Source: Sanderia malayensis (taxonomy: Eukaryota; Cnidaria; Scyphozoa; Semaeostomeae; Pelagiidae). From it: 64,000 nt of DNA. This document shows, in pieces, positions 21,963 to 34,462 of the stretch. Under the pieces are notes generated by a model. It was given only the letters and a program-made list of their open reading frames with translations, was not told the origin of the DNA and searched no databases. The stretch is from assembly GCA_013076295.1 (NCBI GenBank), contig RQOL01000807.1, positions 83,416-147,415 on the forward strand, written 5' to 3'. Every line of letters begins with the position of its first letter. Position 1 is the stretch's first letter. The position numbers were made by a program, and so were the translations under genes.

Positions 21963-24900
21963 GGAACAACTTGAAATGGCAATCGGGGCTCGGGATTACA
22001 TGCACCGTGTTCTCGGGAGAGATTTGATTGGTATTTTTTAAATTGTGTATTCATCAATCAAATCTCGAATCCAGTGGATCAATTCATTCGCTATTGTTTT
22101 CTGATATTACTCGCAAACCTGATCTATTGTTCACGGAGCTTCTTCTATGCGTGGGTTTTGAGTTGAGGCGTTTCTGCCACGCTGAATAAAGTGCTGGATT
22201 TCTCGCATCACGGGAAAACATGGACCTGGAACAACCTGGAATGGAAACCGGGGCTCAGGGGTTCCATGGACCGTGTGTTCGGGGAATGGATGGAACTATT
22301 AAAACTTGCATAATTTCAACTGAAAGTATATTACTTTGCATGTCCATCCCACTTTTTTGACGACCGCTGTTCCACTCAGATCGAAGGCCAAAACAACAGA
22401 AACCAACCCCCAATTTTGTTGAAGATCACTGTCCCGCTGAGGTCGAAGGCTAAAACAACAGAAACCCACCCCAATTTTTGTTGAAGATCACTGTCCCACT
22501 TAGGTCGAAGGCCAAAACAACAGAAACACACCCAAATTTTTGTTGAAGATCCCTGTCCCACTCAGGTGCAAGGCTAAAACAACAGAAACCCACCCCAATT
22601 TTTGTTGAAGATCACTGTCCCACTTAGGTCGAAGGCCAAAACAACAGAAACACACCCCTATTTTTGTTGAAGATCCTTGTCCCACTCAGGTCGAAGGCCA
22701 AAACAACATAACCCCACCCCACTTTTGTTAAACATCGCTGTCCCACTCAGATGGAAGGCCAAAACAACAGAAGCCCATGCCACTTTTGTTGAAGATCGCT
22801 GTTCCACTCAGATTGAAGGCCAAAACAACGGAAACCCACCCCACTTTTTTTGAAGATCGCTGTAGCGCACCACCTCCCCGGTGTGTCGGCCTTCGATGTG
22901 AGTGGAACAGCGGTGAGAGGAACCTCGATATTGGTCACCTCCCTAGCCTTCCTAGTCTTGATAACTAAAGGTTGACTTGTTTCGTTAGGAATCTGGATGT
23001 TACCGGCAAGTGCAGTGATGAGTGGGGGAGGTGGCCAAAATGAGCTCGAGTGCCAGGATGTGGTCGTGAGAGGGTCCCAAATCAGGAGCTATAAATCGTT
23101 CCTCACTTAAGACCTTTACCAACCAAGTTATCCTATACGCATGACATGTGAAAGAGGTAGTATGTCATAATGAGGTTATAGGTCATGAAGCCCGCTGTTT
23201 TGATTTGCCAAGTTGGCGGGAAATGTTGGAAATATTATGATATACTTTTCCACCAAATATATTTTGCTTATTTATTATTATTGATTTGTTGGATACAACA
23301 CAATTACAATTTTTGCGTGATTGTTAGTCAGTCGCAGTTGAGAATTTAATTATCTATTGTAGAAAGTAGACCTGGAGCCTCAAGTTAATCGCAAGGTAAA
23401 TTGCTGAAACTATAGATATGTGAACGTTTTATTTGAATTCACAAAAGCATTGTGAATAGGCCTTCTGGTTTGATTTTAATGATAATAATAGCGTAATTAA
23501 TATCTGTGCATGGTTTATTGTATAGTAGGTTTTTAAGATAATTTTGAGCAATATTTATTTATTTTTAATTTTTTTCATTAAGTTAGCATAAATATATTTT
23601 TTGCTAAACTTTTGTCCTCAATCCATCGTGTTCATACAAATACCCATTGGTAAAAATATCTTTACCTTTTAGTTTAACTTATATTCTATTTCCATATATT
23701 ACATAGATTTATAGATATGTATTACATTTTTATTTTGGATGTACAATGTAAAGAGGTGACACAGCATTTGACATACAAACATGGTACAATGATATCCTTC
23801 AAATAACCCTTGATTGAGTTTGTTTAATTTTTTCTAACTAAAGAAAGCAGAGTGTAATTACTATATGCAAGCTATCATTTTTTAGTTTTTACCTTACATA
23901 TTTATTTTAAGTATGGACATAAGGTACCTAATTAGAGTATTGATATGATAATAATAATATATAAATGCCTTGTGGTGTTCCTCATTGAGTCTTCCTCTTC
24001 TAAGGGCATGTGCTAAGGGTATATACTAACCCTCCTTTCTACTTAAACATTTTGAATTCAACATTTTTATTACTGTGTTTATTTCTTTTAGAGGGTTTAT
24101 AGAGGCAATGTTTTTGAAAACAGACGAAAAATAACAAACAAAGTTAACAAGCTAAAATTGAAAGAGTTCAACAACTTGGTAGCTTATCAATTTTTGTTTA
24201 ATCTTAACAGGGTTCTTATCATTTTGTAAAATATTTACAATGGATTATCCTTGATGTTCTGATTGAATAGTTATAGCATCTAATCACCTTTATTTCATTT
24301 ATTATATATGGCTATGTAATATATTTGCAGCTTCAAAATTGGTATATTAGGACAACTGCTCCTACATGTGCACTGACACTATTGAAATCAAAAGATGGAA
24401 ATCTTGTTGTTAAATACTCAGGTATGGTCAGACTAATATTTATTTATTTATTTTTAACTCAGTCAAAACTCTGTGAAATCACCTTTGTAGAATATGTTTC
24501 TGAATAACAACATATTTGGATGTTTATACGCATGGCATTCATACAATAAAATCAATTTGTACATAGGACCAAAGGCATTTGAATCATTTGGTTTAAATGA
24601 AGAAGTTGTAAAACTATTTTCAGAAACAGTTATTTCTGAAATGAAGAAAAGCAACATAGAGCTACTTGGTGAAGGTGATGACACCGGGGTTGAAGTAAAA
24701 GATAGTAAGTTGCAGCAATATTCTTGGCCCAAAGCTTTTCTACTTTATTACATTACATTTTATTCCCTCCAAATAACTTCTTTAAAGTCAGAGAGGCAAA
24801 TGGGTCCATGTTTGGAGCAGCTCAGTGAACCTGTGATTATTCAATTTTGATTATAGTCCAGAGTTCAATTAACTTTGAATTTCAATTTTTTCCAGAAAGA

Positions 24901-25104
24901 AGGGCTTTAGCTTAATAGGAGAGCAGATGCTTAATAAATTATTGCAGTATGTAAATGTTAGGGCTTTTTTTATCTAAGTTTATTATTGAAATTTTTGCAT
25001 TTTGTGTATTTTCAGAATGGAGTGAAATGAATGAAATGAAAAAGTAATATTCATATTTGGATATTTTCTTTGTATGTGCAATTTGTATTTTCAGGCATTG
25101 ATCA
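21963..25104 (+). repeat. 3.14-kb tandem duplication, copy 2
   Basis: Second copy of 18823-21961, offset 3140-3142 bp. It ends at GGCATTGATCA, after which unique sequence (the next partner-gene exon) continues. The junction between copies shows only one to three bases of shared sequence. Confidence 0.93.
22346..22876 (-). repeat. 62-bp minisatellite (copy 2)
   Basis: Same nine-unit array as at 19206-19735, carried by the large duplication. The unit order and sequence are preserved, so the large duplication came after the minisatellite formed. Confidence 0.92.
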
Positions 25105-26088
25105 ATTTTGTATGCAAGCACGATTGAGTGTAGACCTCCTCAATTTGGGTGTCAATGAGAAGAGGAAGTTGTTAACTCAAGTTATCACTGGTCCAGGTAT
25201 AAAACCAAATTGTTAAGATTGATGTCAGATCAATTTAATTTCAGATTTTATACTTTGCAAACGTTTATAACAAGATTAAGAAAACTTGTTGCATTTATTT
25301 TACGTCATTCGTATAAGAACTGAATAAATATTTTTTACCAGACATGAAGAAGAAAAACAATTCGAGTGCAAATGCAAAACCTGAATGGTGGCCACAGGAT
25401 ATTCGCTTTCGTTCACCCAACGAGAGAAAACATGGCTTTGCTCCATGTCTGTACATGAGCTTGATGAGGTTTTGGAGGCATGTGCTAAGATGGTTAAGGC
25501 ACTCTCTCATGTTGATGATGATCAATCTCGTGAGTTAGCTAATGCTTTTATTCAATAGCTGTATTTGGAAGTTTTTTTGGAAATTACATTTCGTTTTTCA
25601 TTGATTTTTGAAGCACATACCAGAGAAACAGAAGCACTGGACTCAAGAAGTAATGACATAGTCAGCGGTAAAGCAGTAGAAGCGGTGGAATTGAGATCGA
25701 GTGAAGTTGTGAGCCAGGATAACGATGTCCCCAAAGCTCAGCAAGTAAGGAATGGTGTCTATTTGTGATAGAGCTATTAGGCATTCGCAACTGAATTTAA
25801 TCGAATTAAAAAGACCAAATAAGATTGTTGATAAAATTGTTGATGTTAATAATTTCTATTTTGGCTGTTGAAGGTTGAAGATGTCGATTGTGTTGAGCTT
25901 AACTCAACTTGTGGAGCTGGAGAAAATTGCTGCTGGCTATACAAAGATCGCTTGGAGACCAGTAATCATGCTCGTTGCAGCGATTGCAACAACTGGTTTC
26001 ATTGTTTGTGCACTGGTGCAACTGGTACAGCGAACTTTCCCAATGGTTGGAAATGTGGTTGTTCTATCACTCGGGAAAATTTAAGCAG

Positions 26089-28329
26089 GTAGCTAACCTA
26101 CATGTATGTTAGGAGATATACAGGTTAAAGTGACACAAGTTGTTATTTGGTAAATTTTTCTTTTAATTTTTATGATGTTTTGTACCGAAGTCTAGATAAT
26201 TTTCAATCACGGGATGCGTTCCATCAAATGATTCAAGAAAAAAACGTTGAGTTGCAAATATGTACACGTTTTATTGGCTTGATAGCATTAATAAGCTAGT
26301 TAAATATTTGCAAGATAGGAACGTTATTTTCTAGACTTGTATGAATTTTTCTTTTTATAGAATCATGTTAGGGGGGTTTTAACTGGCAAGATTTTTTCGA
26401 GAAAATTTGCTCAATACAAAGCCGGACATTGGACTTTTCATTGGACTTTTCATCGGAAAAATACTGGGTACTATTGGCTGATTGGCGAAGAAGTGGTAAA
26501 TGTTACATATTACTACTTAAAGAAAATTGATGGGAAGTTAGTTATTTTTTGTAACGTAACAGCAATAATAAATGTGAACATCGTGTTTTTTTACGTGTCT
26601 GACATGTGTTCTGAATTTTTTTTAAAGGCAGATTCAATTGGTGAATATGTCATGCCGTATCATCAGTGCGTGCCACCAGATAAAAGAATTAATTTAACAG
26701 AAAGAGTTGGTTTTAATGAGTTTATTTTAAACATAGAGGTAGGTACGTTACCTGGTCTTTCTTTGAAATGAAGACAGTAAATAGTACAATAGTGAGTAGC
26801 TTAGAAACGGTGCAAGTATATTTTTTACATTCTGATTTCAATACTTCTTTCAGGTTTTGGCATTTCTTCTTAGCAAAGAAGAAAAAATTTCAATTTTGAG
26901 AGCGAAACAGTTGCTTTCGGCATGATGTTATAATTTTGCCAGCCGAGAGATTTGATTTGCGTTTATTTATGTTGATGTGATTTAAGTTTAATGGCAAATC
27001 ATGTTTTATTTAAAAATAAAGATAAAGCAGCCGCCATTTATTTTTGAGTTGTACTCTATGTCTTAGAGATTTTCAAAGACACATTATCCTTCTTGAACAT
27101 ATTGGCATCTGTTATCTTGAACAGTTGCAATCTCAATTAAATTCTGATTTAGCCTCATGTGCTAAGTTATCATCATATATAATGTCAAGTTCATCTCAAT
27201 TTGATTTTTAATAATACTTGAGATTTAGTTGTTGTAGATATTGCAATTTTTTGTTTTGTAACTCTAAGGGATAAGGGATATCGATACCATTATGATCTAT
27301 CACTTTTTCACACTTTCGTAACTCTGTTACCTGTTATTATTATAATTATAGTAAAGTGAATGAAGTTTGCAATTTTTTCAGAGCATTTTTGAACATTCAT
27401 TGGCCTTTAGTCCACTCTCTGACCCGACGAAAAATTGTTCTGAATCCGATGTTTCTGATGTGTCAATTGTTTCCTTCTATTCTATCGTCTTTTGTGCTAT
27501 GTTTTGTGTTTTTTCAAAGAACATTTTGTGTATTATTGTGTATTTTTTGTATGTAATGTGTGTAATGCATTTTGTATATTTGGATTTAAGAAATTTTTCG
27601 ACCTGGCAACCCTGGTGCCACGATGCATGAAATTAGGAACTTTAGTTTGTTTATGAGCGTCGCTCGCAGAAAGAATCCTTTTTATACAGCTACGGACACT
27701 AATGTAAATTCAGTAAGTCTCCATCATTTTCGGAATATTATAATCGTTTTACTAACCTTCGTTCTCATTAGTTCTGTTCTGTTCTGGTCTGTCTGTATTT
27801 TGATCTATGTTTGTTTGTTTGGGCCTTACCTGTTTATGTATCTTATTTAGCGAAGCATTATGAATAAAATGGTGATTTTAAATGAAGAAATCGTTCATTT
27901 TGGCTGCTACATTTCCTCTGGTTATGGGTGATGGTACCTTTTTGGAAGATAAATCTGAAAAAACAGTCACTGATACAAAAGTCAGTTAATGTTCATGAAT
28001 ATTTACTGCAGTGCAAAACGGACAATTCTTAATAGTTCATTTTGCAAATAAATTCCCGAGGAATAATCGAAAATTACAGAGTATATGTCATGTTTATTAA
28101 AGGAAGTGTTTGATTATGAAAAAATATTCTAATTCCTAACGAAGTCCAACGATATTTTTGAACCCCAAGAAAGTTGAACAATTTACAGGGTTATTTTAAA
28201 AGCTGGGGTACCCCAATAAAGAGACAAATTATAACTATCAGCACAAGCTGCAAAAAATGGAAAAAAGCTTATTATTAAACATGAAATGAAATTTGACCAA
28301 ATGGAAAAAACAAAAAGCAATATTGAAAC
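26089..28329 (+). other. Possible further partner-gene exons
   Basis: A plausible exon spans 26628-26738: an acceptor TTTTTTTAAAG, 37 open codons beginning ADSIGEYVMPYHQCVPPDK, and a donor GTAGGT. A weaker one follows a TTTTTTCAG near 27380 (SIFEHSLAFSPLSDPTKNC). Neither matches a family I know. The rest to the KDZ gene is AT-rich with no clear signal. Confidence 0.3.
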
Positions 28330-31300
28330 CCGTATGATTTTTCCAATGAAATCTGTCCACATAAAATGATGTCTTTCTGAAAAAGCCAGGGTCACGATTC
28401 ATGCAATAGTCGTGCAAGTTACAAGCATTGTCATAAATGATGACCTTTGGCGCTGTAAAGAATAGTACCAAGATTAAAACTTCACATATCAATAAATTTA
28501 AAATAAACTGTTACTTTTGCATATAACAGTCCAAGAACTGTTAATAAAAAAGCACAGCTTTCATAATCTAAGATTCAAACCGTCTGAGAAGCGAGTCCGC
28601 AAAATTGTAAAGGGGGTGTTGGGCGATTCCTGGGTTTCCATGACATCAAAGCCATAACAAATATCTGTTTGGAAAATGCGTAAAAAATATCAAATTCAAA
28701 GGATTGGCAAGTAACAAAGCTTTAATTAGTCAAGTCACAAATACGATACCATGCATGCAATGTAGGGTGAATATTCCCGGCATTAATGATGGATGTCCAC
28801 CGTAGTCCTTTCAGCAGTCCTTAGACACCTTCTTTGATGATGAAACATCCTTTGCAGAAGCACCCCTCTCATTCAACACAAGCCAATTTGGAAGAAACGA
28901 AAAATCCGATTGCGCCTCTTCAGTAACATAAGGGTGACGATGAGGATTTTTTCCAATAATCCATCCAATTCTTGACTCCATTTCCAATAGCAAACCATTA
29001 ACTTCATTCGCTACAGATTCCTTTGGGAGTGGATATTAAAAGATCGTGCATAATGGGAGCCATTCTTGGGACCAGCAATAGCTTCTCTGGGCAACATTGT
29101 AGCACAGCCCCTGCTCTTACTTCTTCCATCACAGAGAGAAATTGGTCATCAATAGGGTAGTATGAAAGAACTGCAGAGACTGAAGAAATGCATTTTAACA
29201 AGGTCAACAATGCTGGGGGAAAGTCCTCTACAGCTTGAAACACACGATCACACCACATAAAGAAATTATAAAGACGCAGCAATTCTGCCTGTAAAAGTTC
29301 CATTAATTTTCGTTTGGCGACACTGTCTAGTACTTCCCTCGCAGAAAATTTAGTGACAAGTGATCTAAACTCTTGGCTTCGCATCATCACTCTAGACCTA
29401 AAACTAGTAAAGATTAAATGCAATAAGTATGTTTGCCCCTAAAATAAAAAAGAATAAGATTTTAGTATTATAAGGCTATATTCTCCTACTAAGAATGCAT
29501 GGAAAAGAGTAGAAAAAGATGGAAATGATACAAAATACTTATCTTCCTTTCAGTAAAGTTTCTGCTTGTCCACCCATGTTTGTCTTTTGTTGGAAAATTC
29601 TTTTAAAGCCAAGTGATGTTGCATCACACGACAAAACATCGGAATATTGGCCACAAACATCACATGTGAACCCATGCTTGTAGTCAATTTCCAGAAGGTT
29701 TAAAAAGGCATACCAAGAAATGTGTCGGGTATTTGTTCTTTGCCCCAACAAAAGCTCGCATAGGTTAGATTAACACAAAGTACACTGGTTTTTCAAATTT
29801 ATATCATCACAAAAAATTAAAACGAACCAGTTCCTCACTACTCTCTCCACGTGTTTTTTGCAATCCCTGGTCTCACTACATCCTTTTACGATCAAAACGA
29901 GGCTAATTAAGCATAGAGCAAGGTTTATAATATAGATGTAAGAAAGGGTTATAAAATAAGGAAATTGAACAAAACAAATGATTAAATATTATAGTTAACT
30001 AGTTCATCAAGTTCTCGACAAATGGAATGAAAGCTTTCAAAATTAGTAACAAACAGCTATTCATATAATAACTGTATCCAGATCAGTGTAGCAAAAACAT
30101 CAATACACCAAGCAGCTTTGCAACATAATTTAATTATCTTCACATCTCTATACCTATTACATTTACTGAATCTCCCAATAAAAAAAGAGGCTTCAATCCA
30201 TCTTCACCAACTACGCTTGTCATTGGACCTCCACAAACATTACATGGGTCACCTGGAGGCACAAGTGCCAGTGTTCCATCAGGTAAGAAACTAGAGCTAA
30301 GCTCTTTATAAAAACGATATATGCTGCGCTGTTGTAGGGTGGTCTCCCATTTAAACAGCTCATATGACACAGGTCTCACAAACACGCTCCTTATGCTTGA
30401 CTCTTGCAAGGCATTGTGTGTAGCAATCATATCGACAACAAAATCTGGCAGACTATCATTGTCGCTATCAATTGCCTCTTTCAGAGACAAAATGTCGTAG
30501 CAGGAGTGACATCCATATGTACATGTATGACAAACAAAGCCCCTCCTGTCTATCCCAATGACAGCAAAATTACCATTAATTGGCTTTACCAAGATGAGGT
30601 TCTCTGAGGAAAACCGGATCTCTTTAAATTCTGTAACAACCTGCAAAATAATATTTATTTCATTTTGAGGAAGCTATTTATCTTCTGTAGCTAGTAATAA
30701 ATGGCTAATTATAGTACTTGTAGTACTAAAGTAAAATAGTACTATATATCACCTTAGCATATTCATGATCATCTTCTACAATATCTAAACGGAAAAAGTA
30801 AAATATTAGGTGTTGTCATAATATTACACTGATTAGAAATATCTCAACTCCAGAATAGACAAACTCACATGAGTTTATCTCAAATGGGTCAATATTATTA
30901 ACTTTGTCAATGGTTGGAATTAGTTCTGATGCCACTTTGAGGTGCAGGCAGTCAGGAAACTGACTTGTAATCAACTGTGTAAATGCTGGAAAATGTAAAA
31001 TAATTTCAGAAGGCATTTTATGACATTGATACAGTGCACAAAACACTAGAAAAACAAGGAGAACTTACCATCTGGTTCACCAACATAGTGAAAAGATATG
31101 CTTTTCAAAAAGTCCTTCCTGCTCTCATCACATGAGCATGTTAAAACTATGACTTTTGAATCTGATGCAGTGACTAAATGTCTATTTACAAAACAGTAGC
31201 TGTGAGGCTAAAAAAACATTTAATAAGCAAAAGATTACAAATAGTAATCATATAAACTTCTCACACGAGAATACATGTCAAAAGATATAAACATTGAAAG

Positions 31301-31938
31301 TGCATATATTTACCTTCAGCTCTGTCTGTTCTAGATTGAAATCTTGTATTAGAAACAAGGTAAATTTATTATTTATTGTGAAAAAGCCTTTGCTTGCATT
31401 ATTTGAAACAAATAAACATCTTTCACGTCTTGTGTAACCTGGATATAAAAATAATAATGAAGTATTGCTCTGTCTGGGCAGCACAACCATTCACACAAAT
31501 AGTGAAAATCTAGGCCATACTATTTTTTCAAGTTCTCCAGGGCATTCAGCAACATTGCTATCCAAATACTCGAATTCTGTCTCTGAGTCACTATCTATAA
31601 TAGAGATACGATATTAGGATATGTTGCAAAATTACGCTTGTCATGATATGAAAAAGTTCTAAAACATAGAATCAAAACGAAATATATAAGACACAAACCA
31701 TCAATATATAAATCAGCTTGTGATACTTGAAATGATGTAGCTGCACCTTCGACATTTAAATCATTGGTTGCAGTGGGTGTCTTTTGCTTTTTTCATACTT
31801 TCTTGGGCGCTTTTTCTTCTTTGCGGAATATGATGATGCTGAAGATCTACTGACGGTTCCAAAAGTATATTTCGGAACAACATCATCAGTGCCAAGCAGA
31901 CTCACTTTACTCAATTTTGTATCCCGATTTTCCGCCAT
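28330..31938 (-). pseudogene. KDZ transposase gene (copy B), multi-exon
   Basis: Starts at the ATG at 31938 (MAENRDTKLSKVSLLG, then a Ser/Lys-rich region). Exons with GT..AG borders include about 31490-31311, 31211-31072, 30988-30870, a short one near 30785, 30642-30156 (FVCHTCTYGCHSCYD; DPCNVCGGPM), about 29900-29820 (GCSETRDCKKHVERVV), about 29760-29541 (FTCDVCGQYSDVLSCDATSLGF), 29405-28811 (helical, SRIGWIIGKN) and 28454-28330 (YDNACNLHDYCMNRDPGFF, VDRFHWKNHTG). Cys clusters followed by D-x-TSLGF and VDRFHW are the KDZ pattern. Apparent one-base shifts near 31785 and 29014 suggest decay or errors. The last INSQVNEQ exon seen in copy A was not found here. Encodes a DNA-cutting transposase. 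Confidence 0.78.
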
Positions 31939-32099
31939 TTAATAAAAGTATTTACAATTACCAAAATATGTACAAATTTGTGTAGATACACCTATACATA
32001 GACATATAAACATGAACAAAGAGCGATAATATAATATGGGCAATGAGGCCATTCAGCCTTCCTGCCTTGTCAGCCTCGTTGTCAATTATTGATTTGTAA

Positions 32100-33622
32100 C
32101 AAGACAAGTTGGTTGGTAAAGGTCTTTATCGCGGAACTTTTTATACCTGAAATCAGGTGGTGAGTCAACCTCAAGGTAGTCGCCAGGCCATATCATTGTT
32201 GTGGATGCAGGGGCGCGGAGGATGGCAGCGGTTGTGTAGCAAACAGCATGGGGTCCAGGTACTCGGAGCCAAAATGATAGGTGGTGTTATCAGCTAAGAT
32301 GAATTGGTGTTTGGCTGGGCAGATGGCTATGTCGTTGTGGGTCATAAACGGCACACTGAGAAGGATGTCAATATCAATGTTTTGGAAAACCAGGGCTTGG
32401 AGAATTGTTATTTATTATACGTAAATTTTGTTTCACCAATGATGTCAAGTTGGGAGTGACCATCAGCTTGATGAGCAAGCTGGTTACTTTTAGTGATCCG
32501 GGCCCTGATGTGGGTGGCGGTGGAAGCCTTGATCATATTGGTTTCGGCACCAGAATCAATAGTTATCTTCAGCAAGTGATGATTGTGGAAAACATTGAGA
32601 AACGGTGATGGCCAGACCTAAACATTGCAACTGGTAGGGATGTTTGGCTTGTGGTCCTCGGTGTGATCAGGGTTGGGGCTTTTAAGCTCAAAGTCATTCA
32701 TATCATCATCAATGGTAGCAATAAGACATGCACGGGTGAGGAACCTCTTGTCGGCTGGTGGATTAAATGAACGACCTGCTTCTTTGCAAAGAATACACGA
32801 AGGTGAAAAACGATGCAGACTTCTTTGAGGTGGTGGGTCACATGGATGGGACTATGGTGTGCTGGGTTGCCGTGGACCAGCTAGAAAGTTGATTGAGCCC
32901 ATCACACGTATGTCTTCAGAAGCATGTAGCTCGTCTAACAACGATTGTAAAGCTTGTGAAATTTCGGGTTTAATGGACGCCAAAGGTTTGAGAGCAAAGT
33001 TCAGTCCCATATCGCAGTTTGACAAAACGGGGGAGGTCCTTGTGGACCAATTAAAGCCACAAGAGCACAATCACATTTTCAAGGGACGGTGTAATATCTT
33101 CATCCTCTGATGGAGGCGAACCGTGGTGGCAGAGGCCCCCAGTGGTCGCTAAGAGGTTATCTTCAAATAAGGCTGTGATGCGTTGGAACAGATCTTCGGG
33201 GCTTTATCCTGCTCAAGTTTGAACTCGGAAAGGTCAAGGAAATGGGCACCAGTGGATTTAAAGCGAAAGTGGGCTCGGATAGTTTGCCATATGCTCTCGA
33301 TGGAGACTGAGTTGTGCATGATTGTCTTTTGGGATATTATGGGGCAATAGTTTTCAATCTGTCGTAACATTAATTCGAGATAGTTGACCTTTTGCTGGGC
33401 TGTCCTCCTTTGAGGTTCAGGCACAGAAGTACCATCACTAATGAGGCCGCGGGTGGTGCTAGTGCGGCTTTTCTTCTCCCATACCATGCCAGACACCAGA
33501 AATAGAGCAAAGTTTGAATTAAGTGACAAAACATACTGACGATTTTGCTTCCAGTTTTCAAAGCTGTTCACAGTTTCAGATTTTGTTAGAGACCATTGCT
33601 TTGGGGCACGATGTGTGGCCAT
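32100..33622 (-). pseudogene. Retroelement gag-protease region
   Basis: The ATG at 33622 opens a gag-like frame (MATHRAPKQWSLTKSETVNS, SFENWKQNRQYVLSLN, QQKVNYLELMLRQIENYCP, IWQTIRAHFRFKSTGAHFLD). After a shift near 33180 fragments continue to an incomplete Cys motif (CILCKEAGRSF, about 32790), and an aspartic protease with ITIDSGAETNM near 32580-32545. A pol-linker-like segment (WPGDYLEVDSPPDFRY) ends about 32100. Order and content fit a Ty3/gypsy-like or related LTR element; no reverse transcriptase follows, because the KDZ gene starts within 170 bp. Several stops and shifts. This copy is a truncated remnant. Confidence 0.7.
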
Positions 33623-34460
33623 GCTTGCCTTAAGTGTAAAATCCAGAATTAGATAGTCTTGTCAGCCAGCAAAAGGTGGAAGCTGGGTCATGTACTTCAG
33701 TGGGAAGAAATCAGTGAAACTTGAGTTCTGGACAGGTTCGAGAAACTCCTGTCACCACGCCAGTTGGGACAGAATGTGGAGTCAGTGAAGACACACAAGT
33801 ATTGAGTGATACATGAATACAAATAACTATAACATTAGCTTCACAGCAGGTAAGTTTGAACAGCGCATCAAAAGCAACTGCTAAAAGTAACTTAGTCCGA
33901 AAGACCGAAGCCGAAGGAGTCTGGGGAGAGAGTTCTTCATAAACAACAATAACATTGCTTTTCAGTAGCAACAACATAATGGCATTGACCACAATGCTGA
34001 CCCTGAACAAGAACTGAAAGACATTGTTTATTCAAGGTTCGGCTAAAGAATTTCAATTGTTCATGCAGTAGACCAAAACAGAGATGCTTATGCAGAACTA
34101 GAGGAACATTTTGGCCAAACAAATTTTTAAGAGACAAGATAGTTGTGTTTTTGTTTTGTTATGAAATATCTTATTATGTTATGTTTTGTTATGTTATGTG
34201 TCTTATAAAATTGTATGAAAATTTGGTAATCTATAATAGACCAGGCTTCCCTTCCCTCCATCATAGCCAGTTCTATAAGGGCTTTACGGTAAGGACGAAA
34301 CGCACATGGTTTTCGGAGATCAAGGATCGTGGTATACCCCCGGATTTTCGACCATAGCAAAAACTGCCAATATGGCTGATCAGATGCAGCATGGCCTATT
34401 GTTGTTCATCACAAAAAGGGAAGTAATGGCCAGGAAACAGCAACATGGCAAGTCTAAAAA
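33623..34460 (-). other. Probable leader or LTR of the gag element, plus unassigned sequence
   Basis: The ~390 bp upstream of the gag start has no gene and would be the untranslated leader and perhaps part of an LTR. I could not fix LTR borders or a primer-binding site. The rest to 34460 holds only short frames. Confidence 0.35.
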
Positions 34461-34462
34461 TG

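Larger units (their letters stand above)
20222..26088 (+). pseudogene. KDZ-associated partner gene, copy B (5' exons duplicated)
   Basis: Exons with consensus borders: 20222-20254 (KVDLEPQVNRK), 20950-21036 (RVYRGNVFENRRKITNK...), 21189-21279 (LQNWYIRTTAPTCALTLL), 21425-21562 (GPKAFESFGLNEEVVKLF...). All four recur about 3.14 kb later, in copy 2. Then follow 25095-25196 (RLSVDLLNLGVNEKRKLL), from 25342 (KPEWWPQDIRFRSPNER, frame change near 25430, then SVHELDEVLEACAKMVKAL), about 25620-25745 (acidic) and 25874-26088 (Cys/His-rich, PHD-like: ARCSDCNNWFHCLC...GWKCGC). Phases agree between the exons at 21562 and 25095. No family is recognised for the whole protein; the last part suggests chromatin or DNA binding. 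It converges on the KDZ gene at 31938-28330, as copy A does on its KDZ partner. The start codon was not found. Confidence 0.62.
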
